From contig CALGSZ010000130.1 of NCBI GenBank assembly GCA_937901745.1, positions 1 through 64,000 on the forward strand: a DNA stretch of 64,000 nucleotides, read 5' to 3'. This DNA comes from an uncultured Chloroflexota bacterium. GTDB taxonomy: Bacteria; Chloroflexota; Chloroflexia; Thermomicrobiales; UBA6265. Position 1 is the stretch's first letter. Each line of letters starts with the position of its first letter. The notes beneath the pieces were generated by a model. It did not search any database. It had not been told where the DNA came from and worked only from the letters and a program-made list of their open reading frames with translations. Shown here one piece after another: positions 57,683 to 64,000 of this stretch. The position numbers and the translations under genes were made by a program.

Positions 57683-58600
57683 GTGACAGAGACGGGTAAG
57701 ATCCACACCATCGGCGCCGAGCGCACCGCCTTTGCGTTCCGACCCGACGTCGAGCCCGCGCTCCGCGTCCAGCCCGGCGAGATCGTCCGGTTCGAGACAT
57801 CGGCCAAGCCGATCGAGCACCTCATCGCCGCCGGCGACCGTTGGCTGGAAATTCTCGATCTCGATGCCATCAACGCCATCACCGGCCCGGTGTATATCGA
57901 GGGCGTTGAGCCCGGCGATGCCGTCGCGGTCGAGATACTCGACATCACCCCCGCCGATTGGGGATGGTGCGCCTACATACCCGGCTACGGTTTGCTCGCC
58001 CGCCGCCTGCAGCGCCCGATGCTGCGCCGCCTCCCGATCCGCGACGGTCAAATCCACATCTCGGACCGGCTGACGATTCCGGTCCGCCCGAGCATCGGCT
58101 GCCTCGGCCTCGCGCCAGCCAAGGGTCAATCTTCGACGCTCGGCCCGCCGTACCCCTGGGGCGGTAACTACGATCTTCCGCAGATCAGACCGGGCAGCAC
58201 GGTCCTCCTCCCCGCCCAAGTGCCGGGCGGACTCTTCTCACTCGGCGACCTCCACGCCGCGATGGGCGCGCACGAGCCTACCTTTGTCTCTATCGAGTGT
58301 CCCGGCGTCGCGACGGTGCGACTCCGCGTGCGCAAAGGTCTCGCGCTCCAGACACCCCGCATCGAGACGCCCGATCGGCTCTACACCGTCGGCCTGACCG
58401 CGGACGACTCCTCGTTCGGACTCGACTTCAACCCCGCGCGCCGTCAAGCCGTCGCGCTCATGTTCGACTACCTGACACGCGAGCGCGGCTTCTCGCCGGA
58501 AGATGCCTATATCCTGACGTCGGCCTGCGTCGACCTCGAGCTTGGCGGCCCAGCCGGCGCCGTCGTCCTCGCCAGCATTCCGCTCGCGGTTCTCACATGA
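57683..58600 (+). CDS. Acetamidase/formamidase family protein (second copy)
   Basis: A 305-residue FmdA/AmdA-type protein, divergent from the one at 1898-2830. The family blocks VQPGEIVRFETSA, GPVYIEGVEPGDAVAVEILDI (about 67-88), SIGCLGLAP and WGGNYDLPQI (the GGN..D site) and GDLHAAMGAHEP are present. In place of the GDHGGNMD of copy 1 it reads WGGNYDL. It probably hydrolyses a short amide. The GTG start lies 8 nt after CAGGAG. Confidence 0.85.
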   Translation: MTETGKIHTIGAERTAFAFRPDVEPALRVQPGEIVRFETSAKPIEHLIAAGDRWLEILDLDAINAITGPVYIEGVEPGDAVAVEILDITPADWGWCAYIPGYGLLARRLQRPMLRRLPIRDGQIHISDRLTIPVRPSIGCLGLAPAKGQSSTLGPPYPWGGNYDLPQIRPGSTVLLPAQVPGGLFSLGDLHAAMGAHEPTFVSIECPGVATVRLRVRKGLALQTPRIETPDRLYTVGLTADDSSFGLDFNPARRQAVALMFDYLTRERGFSPEDAYILTSACVDLELGGPAGAVVLASIPLAVLT

Positions 58601-58661
58601 TGCGTCGCCCAGCGTTATCCACGCGATCGGACGAGCACGCTGTGTTCGCAAAGGGGGAACC

Positions 58662-59240
58662 ATGACCGCGACCGACGATCTGACGCGCTGCTCCTGGGCG
58701 CTCGGCCATCCACTGCTGCTTGCCTATCACGACGAGGAATGGGGCATACCTTGCTGGGACGATGGTGAGCTATTCGCCCGGCTCATGCTCGAGGGCTTCC
58801 AGGCGGGCCTCTCCTGGCGGCTGATCCTCGAGCGTCGCAACCGGCTCAACGAGGTCTTTCACCAGTGGGACCCCGTCCGCATCGCCGCCTTTGGGCCGGA
58901 TGACGTCGCCCGGCTCCTCGCCGATCCCGGCATCATCCGCAACCGCCTCAAGATCGAGGGCGCGATCAAGAACGCCCGCGCCTACCTGCGCCTCGTCGAG
59001 GAAACTGGCTCCTTCGCGGACTACCTCTGGTCCTTCGTCGACGGCGGGCCGCTGCGCAAGCCGGCGCCGGCCACCTCCGCCGATGTACCAACCCAGACGC
59101 CAGAATCGGTCGCCATGTCGCGGGACTTGCGCAAGCGCGGGTTCACCTTCGTCGGCCCGACGATCTGCTACGCCTTCATGCAATCCGTGGGCATGGTCAA
59201 CGACCACATTGCCGGCTGCTTCCGCGCTGCGGGGACGTGA
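58662..59240 (+). CDS. tag: DNA-3-methyladenine glycosylase I
   Basis: A 192-residue base-excision repair enzyme that removes 3-methyladenine. Hallmarks are RCSWALGHPLLLAYHDEEWG at the start (first zinc-binding Cys), the GFQAGLSWRLILERR region (about 46-60) and LRKRGFTFVGPTICYAFMQS, followed by VNDHIAGC with the remaining zinc ligands (His, Cys). AAGGGGGA lies about 6 nt before the ATG; an in-frame upstream ATG at 58542 is inside the amidase gene. Confidence 0.95.
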   Translation: MTATDDLTRCSWALGHPLLLAYHDEEWGIPCWDDGELFARLMLEGFQAGLSWRLILERRNRLNEVFHQWDPVRIAAFGPDDVARLLADPGIIRNRLKIEGAIKNARAYLRLVEETGSFADYLWSFVDGGPLRKPAPATSADVPTQTPESVAMSRDLRKRGFTFVGPTICYAFMQSVGMVNDHIAGCFRAAGT

Positions 59241-59390
59241 CAGAGGGCGCCCTGACCATCGGTCGCGGCCCGCGGCTGTCACGCCGCTGTAACATCGCGT
59301 CCGGGCGCCGTCATGACCCTGTTACGGGGAGCGGGACATCATCGTGAGCACGAGGAACGAATCATCCCGCTCGCAGCCGCGGAGGTGCCC

Positions 59391-59738
59391 ATGCTTGACA
59401 CCGGTCCCTTATCCGAGATCCCCGAGATCTCACTTTTTCACCAGCCGGCTCCTTCCAGAATTCAGCGGGCCAGCGACCTCGCTCTCGCCTACGATACCGC
59501 TCTCAACGCTGCCTGGCGCGGCGAGGACGCTCCTGCCGCATTCTTTGTCTGGCTCTCCGCCCATCGCTGCACGACGATCCAACGGCCGGCCGGTCCTCCC
59601 GACGCCGTCAGTCCGCTCGGCGCTGGCGGCCGCGGTATCGCCTGGTATGACGTGCCCGGGGCAATCGTCGGCATCATTCCTGGACTGCCCTGGTGCTATC
59701 TCATCCCGATCGGCGCCGTCCCGCCGGAGGGAGATTGA
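59391..59738 (+). CDS. Unknown small protein
   Basis: A 115-residue protein without a known family. It has a Pro/Leu-rich N-terminus, a helical region (ASDLALAYDTALNAAWRG) and a Pro/Gly/Trp-rich C-terminus (WYDVPGAIVGIIPGLPWCYL). GGAGG lies 5-6 nt before ATG 59391. It ends 2 bp before the PPOX-type gene, so the two probably share a transcript. No membrane span is clear. Confidence 0.55.
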   Translation: MLDTGPLSEIPEISLFHQPAPSRIQRASDLALAYDTALNAAWRGEDAPAAFFVWLSAHRCTTIQRPAGPPDAVSPLGAGGRGIAWYDVPGAIVGIIPGLPWCYLIPIGAVPPEGD

Positions 59739-59740
59739 CG

Positions 59741-60202
59741 ATGATCGGGCCGCTGCATCCATACGACATCGGAGCGTTGCTTCACCGGCACCACGTCGGG
59801 CGCCTCGCTTGCCTAGCCGATGGTCGCCCCTACGTCGTTCCGATCAGCTACGTCTATGCCGGCGGCCTGATCTATGGGTACGCGCAGCCTGGCCGCAAAC
59901 TCTCGGCCCTGCGGTCCGACCCGCGCGTCTGCTTCGAAGTCGACGAGCAAGAAGACGCCACGACCTGGCGCAGCGTCGTGGCGGATGGAACCTTTGAGGA
60001 GGTGACCGATCCGGTTGAGCGCAAGGTCGCACTGAGTTTGCTCGCGGAATCCGCGCCGCCGATGGTGGCGCCGTCCGCCGGGGCGCCGGGCGTTGTCTTC
60101 CGGCTTCGCCTGACCGGCGCCTCGGGTAGATTCGCGCGGCGAGCCCCGACGCCTCCAGCAGCGCCGCGACTCGCCGCGACCGAATCACTCGCGATGGCCT
60201 AG
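59741..60202 (+). CDS. Pyridoxamine 5'-phosphate oxidase-like (PPOX) flavin-binding protein
   Basis: A 153-residue split-barrel flavoprotein-like protein. LLHRHHVGRLACLADGRPYVVPISYVYA (about 11-38, in blocks) and LIYGYAQPGRKLSALRSDPRVCFEVDE are the standard FMN-binding segments of this family. GGGAG lies 7 nt before the ATG. The C-terminal 30 residues are Pro/Ala-rich. These proteins reduce or bind F420, heme or FMN-dependent substrates; the specificity is not evident. Confidence 0.85.
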   Translation: MIGPLHPYDIGALLHRHHVGRLACLADGRPYVVPISYVYAGGLIYGYAQPGRKLSALRSDPRVCFEVDEQEDATTWRSVVADGTFEEVTDPVERKVALSLLAESAPPMVAPSAGAPGVVFRLRLTGASGRFARRAPTPPAAPRLAATESLAMA

Positions 60203-60275
60203 GACCTGCCGCTTCCCGAGCCCCACAACTCGCCGCGTGTAACTCCCCTTCCCCAATTCCCTCCCAATTCGCTGC

Positions 60276-60533
60276 TCAGCCAAGCAGCGCCTCAAGTTTC
60301 TCCTCTACCTCATTGGGATTCGGGAAGCGGCCGGTCTGGGCCTTCGAATAGATCAGTTGCCCGTTGTACGTCACCTCGAAGATGCCGCCGCTGCCAGGAA
60401 TGAGAGTCACGCCTCCCGGCAACTGATCTGCATAATCATGCAGGATGCTCTCCGCCAACCTGGCGGCTCTACTCAGATACCCTCACGACGTGCAATACAC
60501 GATGCGGACGTGGGCAACGTCACGCTCGGTCAT
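60276..60533 (-). CDS. SelW/Rdx-family protein with an in-frame TGA (probable selenocysteine)
   Basis: Reading from ATG 60531-60533 through the TGA at 60483-60485 gives an 85-residue SelW/Rdx thioredoxin-fold protein. The start HVRIVYCTS-U-GYLSRAARLAESIL has Cys14 and the TGA at position 17, i.e. C-x-x-U at the site of the family CxxC. LIPGSGGIFEVTYNG and GRFPNPNEVEEKL follow as in SelW. GGAGGAG precedes the ATG by about 5 nt. A compact stem-loop (60452-60466) lies 16 nt after the TGA. Without Sec, only a 60-residue stub from 60458 would remain. A disrupting point mutation is the alternative. Confidence 0.82.
60452..60466 (-). promoter_or_regulatory. Bacterial SECIS-like hairpin
   Basis: On the minus strand, 16 nt after the TGA, CCGCC (60462-60466) pairs with GGCGG (60452-60456) around loop AGGTT. 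The loop has G in its first two bases, and lies 21 nt after the TGA, in the usual range for bacterial SECIS elements. GGGT (60479-60482) and ATCC (60443-60446) could add a lower helix. Confidence 0.6.
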
Positions 60534-60908
60534 CACTCTCCTCCTTCCCAACAACCCAATCCCGGGCACAACAGAGGCGCCGGCTCTGATGCCCATCGCC
60601 AGCAGCCGACAGCGATATCATGAACCAACGGTCATGAACCCTGCACCCTCTGCCGCGCGCAAGCCGTCGCCTCGCCCGCGCGCCTCAGCCTTTCGTCGCC
60701 GAGCACCTGCGAACTCTTGCACGCATCAAATGTGACGAATGTCCCAATCAAATCTCCACGTTCGGCCGGTACTTTCGGCTCACTGTACTACAATGTGACG
60801 TGACTCAACGCCCGTCAATCCGGCGAGCTTGCGGTCCGAAACGATGTCTCGATCTCTGCCTGCGCGGAAGCCACGCGATCCTGCCCGCCAGACCCCGAGG
60901 AACTGCCT
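60534..60908. other. Divergent intergenic region with repeated 9-mer
   Basis: No gene is seen in these 375 bp between the SelW-like gene and the divergent peptide-binding protein. AATGTGACG occurs at 60729-60737 and 60792-60800 in the same orientation, 63 bp apart. The region also holds CATGAAC twice (around 60620 and 60635). No confident promoter was found. Confidence 0.45.
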
Positions 60909-62756
60909 ATGACGTCTCAGCGCGGGGACGATTCCCACCGTACCACCGACGACCCACGCGGCTATCACAACGTCAACGATCTGATCCGCGCCCGCTTTCA
61001 GCGGCGCATCTCGCGTCGGGAGCTCGTTGAGCGCGCACGCGATCTCGGCCTCGCGGCACCCCTCATCGCGCTGGCGCTCCAAGTCACCGGCGACCGCGCC
61101 CTGGCGCAGCCCGACCCGAGCGCCGCGCGCGTCGTCACGGATCCCAGGCTCCAGGCGGATCGTCGTCCCGTCCCCGCGACCAAGCGCACCTCACCGAGGG
61201 GCGAGCCACGGCGTGGCGGCAGCCTCATCGCCGGCATCGTCGGCCGGATCGATACCCTGACACCTTACGTCGCCAATCTCTACGGACAGTCGTTTGATGT
61301 CCTCTCCGGCATCATGGAAGGCCTGCTCGCCATTGATAGCAAGCAGCGCCTCCGCCCCGCCCTCGCCGAGAGCTACGAAATCTCCGACGACGGGCTCGTC
61401 TACACCTTCCGGCTCCGCAAGGGCGTCCGCTTCCACAACGGCGATCCACTCACCGCGGAGGACATCGTCAAGACGTGGGAGATGATCGTCAATCAGGATC
61501 TGCCGGCGTGGTCGCGCCTGGGCTGGGAGAAGATTCGCGACATCGCCATACCTGATGAATCGACGGTCGTCGTTACCACCACGGAGATTTACGCGCCGTT
61601 CTTGACCAACATCGCGACCGGCACGTTCAACCACGGCGTCATCAGCCCGGTCAGCCAGCTCAAGAAGGCGCCGGACCGCTTCGCCCGCGAGTTCACCCGC
61701 CGGCCGGTCGGCACCGGCCCATTGCGCTTCGTCGAGAACGGCGGCGACGTCATCGTCCTCGAGCGATTCCGCGAGTACTGGGGACCGCGCGCGCAGCTAG
61801 GCCGGGTCCGGGTGCGCGTCTTCCCGAATCACGAGGAACAGCTCGCGGCGCTGCGTCGGGGCGAGATCCACATCGCAAGCCGGATCGGGACGCCGAGCCA
61901 GGACCTCCTCTCGGAGGCGCTCTCCATCGAGAACGTCACGGTCTTGGAGTTCCCGGCGCTGACGTGGGGCCATCTCGACCTCAAGCAGATCGGGTTTCTG
62001 CGGGAGACTGCCGTCCGCCAGGCATTGGACTATGCGACGCCGAAGCAGCGGATCGTTGACGAGATCCTCGGCGGGCGAGCGATTCCCGCCTTCGCCGACC
62101 AGTCGCCCGGCTCCTGGGCCTATCATCCTGACCTCGAGCCGCGCCCGTATGACCTCGTCAAGGCGCGCTCCCTGCTCTACAAGGCGGGTCTGCGCGCGGG
62201 GGAGGACGGCGTCCGCCAGCGCGATGGACAGCGCCTCGAGATCGAGCTCTGGGGCGAGGCATCCGATCCCCAAGCGCCGCGCATCCTCGAGATGATCGCC
62301 GAGAGCTGGCGCCAGATCGGCGTCGCCGCGACCGTCAAGCTTGCTCCGGCTTCAATCCTCTGGGGCCCAACCGGTTATCAGTTCAGCGACAGGATGACGG
62401 CCGGGTACTACCGCTGGTCGAACTTCAACGACCCGGACAATATGTTCTACTGGCACTCGTCGCAGATCCCAACCAGTCCGACCGGCCCCGGCGGCAACCT
62501 GCCAGCCTTCTTTTATCGCTACAACTTCCAAGACGAGATCGATGACCTAACGGCCCGCGCGGCCGCGGAAACGGACCAGCAGCAACGCAAGGAGCTCTAC
62601 TTCGAGATCCAGGAGCTCCTGCGCCGGGAAGTCCCAGTCATCTTCCTGTTCTGGGACAAGTCCTACGCCGCCGCGGCCGATAACGTCGGCGGCTTCTGGC
62701 CCAGCGCCTTCACCTATCTCCTTTGGAACGTCAAGGACTGGTACCTGACGGAGTGA
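60909..62756 (+). CDS. ABC transporter substrate-binding protein, family 5 (peptide/oligopeptide type)
   Basis: A 615-residue family-5 solute-binding protein (DppA/OppA-like). The N-terminus has a twin-arginine-like RRISRRELVERARD and a hydrophobic LGLAAPLIALALQVTG; the mature part begins around AQPDPSA. The family signature region is AESYEISDDGLVYTFRLRKGVRFHNGDPLTAEDIVKTWEMI (about 147-187, seen in short blocks). No permease is adjacent. GAGG about 10 nt before the ATG supports the start. Confidence 0.9.
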   Translation: MTSQRGDDSHRTTDDPRGYHNVNDLIRARFQRRISRRELVERARDLGLAAPLIALALQVTGDRALAQPDPSAARVVTDPRLQADRRPVPATKRTSPRGEPRRGGSLIAGIVGRIDTLTPYVANLYGQSFDVLSGIMEGLLAIDSKQRLRPALAESYEISDDGLVYTFRLRKGVRFHNGDPLTAEDIVKTWEMIVNQDLPAWSRLGWEKIRDIAIPDESTVVVTTTEIYAPFLTNIATGTFNHGVISPVSQLKKAPDRFAREFTRRPVGTGPLRFVENGGDVIVLERFREYWGPRAQLGRVRVRVFPNHEEQLAALRRGEIHIASRIGTPSQDLLSEALSIENVTVLEFPALTWGHLDLKQIGFLRETAVRQALDYATPKQRIVDEILGGRAIPAFADQSPGSWAYHPDLEPRPYDLVKARSLLYKAGLRAGEDGVRQRDGQRLEIELWGEASDPQAPRILEMIAESWRQIGVAATVKLAPASILWGPTGYQFSDRMTAGYYRWSNFNDPDNMFYWHSSQIPTSPTGPGGNLPAFFYRYNFQDEIDDLTARAAAETDQQQRKELYFEIQELLRREVPVIFLFWDKSYAAAADNVGGFWPSAFTYLLWNVKDWYLTE

Positions 62757-62771
62757 CGCCGGCTCGATGGC

Positions 62772-63818
62772 CTACCCGGCCGCTCCAGCAAGCTGGCCGC
62801 GCAGCAGAATCGCCCCAGTCGGCTGATCGCTTCCGCCCGCTGGCTCCTCGGTCACGGCGATAACATCGAACGTCGGCGCCAGCGGATCGATCGGCGCGAA
62901 GCCCTGGCCCTGCTCATCCACGGTGAACGTTGCCCCTGGCACCGGCGGCTCCGCTCCCGGCTCACTCTGCAGGTACCACAGCTGATAGACGCGGCCGTCC
63001 GAAAGCGGCGGCATCTGGACCAGGTAGACGACGCCGCGCTGGTCCGGAAGCGAGAAGAAGACCGTCCCCTCCGCGCCAACAGGCCCCTCCGCCGTCGCCA
63101 CCATCCGCCAAGCCGTCGAGTTGGCGCGCGCGCGGATCGCCTGATTTTCCTCACGGATCGCCTGGTTTTGCTCCCGCAGCGCGGCGATCTCCCGATCCTT
63201 GTCGTTCACCCGCCCCTGGAGCGCCAACGCCCAGATGAGGACGCCGACGAACGCCACCGCCAGCACCCCCGCGGCGACCCACGCGCGCGGCCAACGCGCG
63301 ACGGCATCGAGCGCGAGCGCCGACGGCTTCCGCGCGCCGGCCACGGGCCCAGCAGCCCCGCCGCGTATCCGCCCTCGCGGCCGCGCCGGCGCCATGGCTA
63401 CCGCCCGCCTGGTCGAAGGCGCCTCCGCCGCTGCTGGCTCCACTCGCTTCGCTGGCGCGGCCTGAACCGGAGCCGCATCCTCGGCCTCGACAGGCGCTGC
63501 CTCCTCCGGCTCCAGCTGAGCCTGAGCCTCGCGCGGTGTCTCATCCTCGCGAACCGCGCTAAGGATGCGCTCCCGCAGCTCGTCCGGCGGCTCCGGCCCA
63601 TCGGAGCCTTCCTGCGACCGAGGCAGTGCCGCCACTACTGGCGCGAGCTGCGCGACCTCCGCGCGGCAGACATCACACTCCGCCAGATGCGCTTCGAATG
63701 CCGCCCGCTCTTCTTCCGGCAGGGCGTTCAGGACAAAGGCGCCGACCGCGTCGTGCGGCGCCCCTTCCATCAGCCCACCTTCGCTGCGAGCCTGATTGGC
63801 GCCCCGATCGTCACCCAC
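62772..63818 (-). CDS. RskA-type anti-sigma factor
   Basis: A 348-residue membrane-anchored anti-sigma factor. The N-terminal zinc-binding anti-sigma domain has HLAECDVC (about 44-51; HxxxCxxC). A Pro/Ala-rich linker leads to one span (about 183-203, WVAAGVLAVAFVGVLIWAL), then a coiled coil with the repeat EENQAIR and a C-terminal RskA domain (SDGRVYQLWYLQSEPG). GAGGG lies 6 nt before the GTG start, which overlaps the sigma-factor stop by 8 nt, so the pair is coupled. An ATG at 63770 would also include the zinc motif. Confidence 0.87.
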   Translation of the reverse strand: MGDDRGANQARSEGGLMEGAPHDAVGAFVLNALPEEERAAFEAHLAECDVCRAEVAQLAPVVAALPRSQEGSDGPEPPDELRERILSAVREDETPREAQAQLEPEEAAPVEAEDAAPVQAAPAKRVEPAAAEAPSTRRAVAMAPARPRGRIRGGAAGPVAGARKPSALALDAVARWPRAWVAAGVLAVAFVGVLIWALALQGRVNDKDREIAALREQNQAIREENQAIRARANSTAWRMVATAEGPVGAEGTVFFSLPDQRGVVYLVQMPPLSDGRVYQLWYLQSEPGAEPPVPGATFTVDEQGQGFAPIDPLAPTFDVIAVTEEPAGGSDQPTGAILLRGQLAGAAG

Positions 63819-64000
63819 TGCTCGTCCCTCGTCGCCGCCGCGACCGCCGCTTCCCCTGCCGGTCCTCCAGGCCCTCGCGCAGCCGCCGCAGACCGAGTCG
63901 CAGCCGCTCCTTGACCGCGTCGCTCGTCACCCCAGTCCGCTCAGCGATCTCCGCGTGCGTCAGCCCGTCGAAATAGGCAAGCTCGATCGCCTCTCGCTCC
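63811..64000 (-). CDS. ECF sigma factor, C-terminal part (partial)
   Basis: The window edge cuts the gene; only the last 62 codons are visible. They encode a sigma region-4 helix-turn-helix (EAIELAYFDGLTHAEIAERT, then VTSDAVKERLRLGLRRLREG), followed by an Arg-rich tail. The TGA (63811-63813) is inside the start region of the anti-sigma gene. This is the classical sigma/anti-sigma arrangement. Start and region 2 lie beyond the window. Confidence 0.88.
   Translation of the reverse strand, partial: EREAIELAYFDGLTHAEIAERTGVTSDAVKERLRLGLRRLREGLEDRQGKRRSRRRRGTSSG

Noticed and set aside
60276..60458. 60-residue complete protein starting at 60458
   Set aside because: It would lack the redox motif and the first beta strand of the SelW fold and has no ribosome binding site; the read-through frame from 60533 is better supported.
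1..64000. Insertion sequence, integrase or phage genes
   Set aside because: No transposase, integrase or phage structural motif was seen in any gene.

Overview
The window is one contiguous stretch of a very GC-rich bacterial chromosome (no phage, IS or CRISPR content seen). Gene density is high, starts are often GTG or TTG, and many genes overlap head-to-tail as ATGA or GTGA. The gene set suggests a free-living aerobic member of the Chloroflexota, most likely class Thermomicrobia (Sphaerobacter-like): paired giant GT39-like membrane proteins of the Agl23/NHL type, soluble DegS/DegU-like kinases, many Tat-dependent solute-binding proteins and glycolate oxidase. The lineage is an inference from gene content, not a measured placement.

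Layout. 1-2.8 kb: tRNA-Glu, a beta-keto acid cleavage enzyme, a putative glycolipid-binding protein and an acetamidase/formamidase. 2.9-15.2 kb: one long leftward array. In transcription order it holds a branched-chain-type ABC transporter (SBP, LivG, LivF, LivH, LivM), a class III aminotransferase, an M20 carboxypeptidase, a glutamine-synthetase-like ligase, a FluG-type amidohydrolase and then folB-folE-folP-folK. It reads as uptake and gamma-glutamyl-type catabolism of an amine, with folate biosynthesis appended. 15.5-18.4 kb: an AceE/transketolase-like E1 enzyme and a flavin reductase. 18.5-20 kb: the Amt ammonium channel followed by a 44-residue membrane protein. 20.2-25.9 kb: the two GT39-like giants. 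25.9-28.4 kb: two tandem paralogous Tat lipoproteins of the PotD type. 28.7-30.5 kb: a small acidic protein, a methyltransferase and a 700-bp non-coding stretch with structured repeats. 30.5-38.8 kb: a translationally coupled polysaccharide locus (glycosidase-like protein, two Wzy/WaaL-type proteins, an LPG-synthase-TM protein, a GT4, a small membrane protein, MoxR).

38.9-45 kb: a GAF/HisKA_2 kinase and glycolate oxidase (glcDEF). 45.3-47.1 kb: EVE, thioredoxin-like ferredoxin and OsmC genes, then tmRNA on the other strand. 47.3-51 kb: a GT2, a DUF4388 protein and a soluble two-component pair. 51-55.3 kb: an SDR and a sugar ABC transporter without an ATPase. 55.4-60.2 kb: DoxX-like protein, an exported protein, a second acetamidase/formamidase, Tag DNA glycosylase, a small unknown and a PPOX-fold protein. 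60.3-60.5 kb: a SelW/Rdx-family gene whose redox motif is read through an in-frame TGA. 60.9-64 kb: a peptide-type solute-binding protein, an RskA-type anti-sigma factor and the end of its ECF sigma gene.

The most notable item is the SelW-like gene at 60276-60533. The TGA sits exactly at the second redox position of its CxxC-type motif, and a compact hairpin with a G-containing apical loop follows it, as expected for a bacterial SECIS element. Other items worth attention are the gamma-glutamylation/transport array, the pair of intergenic repeats with compensatory changes in their hairpin (30039-30086 and 30424-30471), the tiny membrane protein behind amt, and the paired GT39-like proteins sharing an extracytoplasmic motif.
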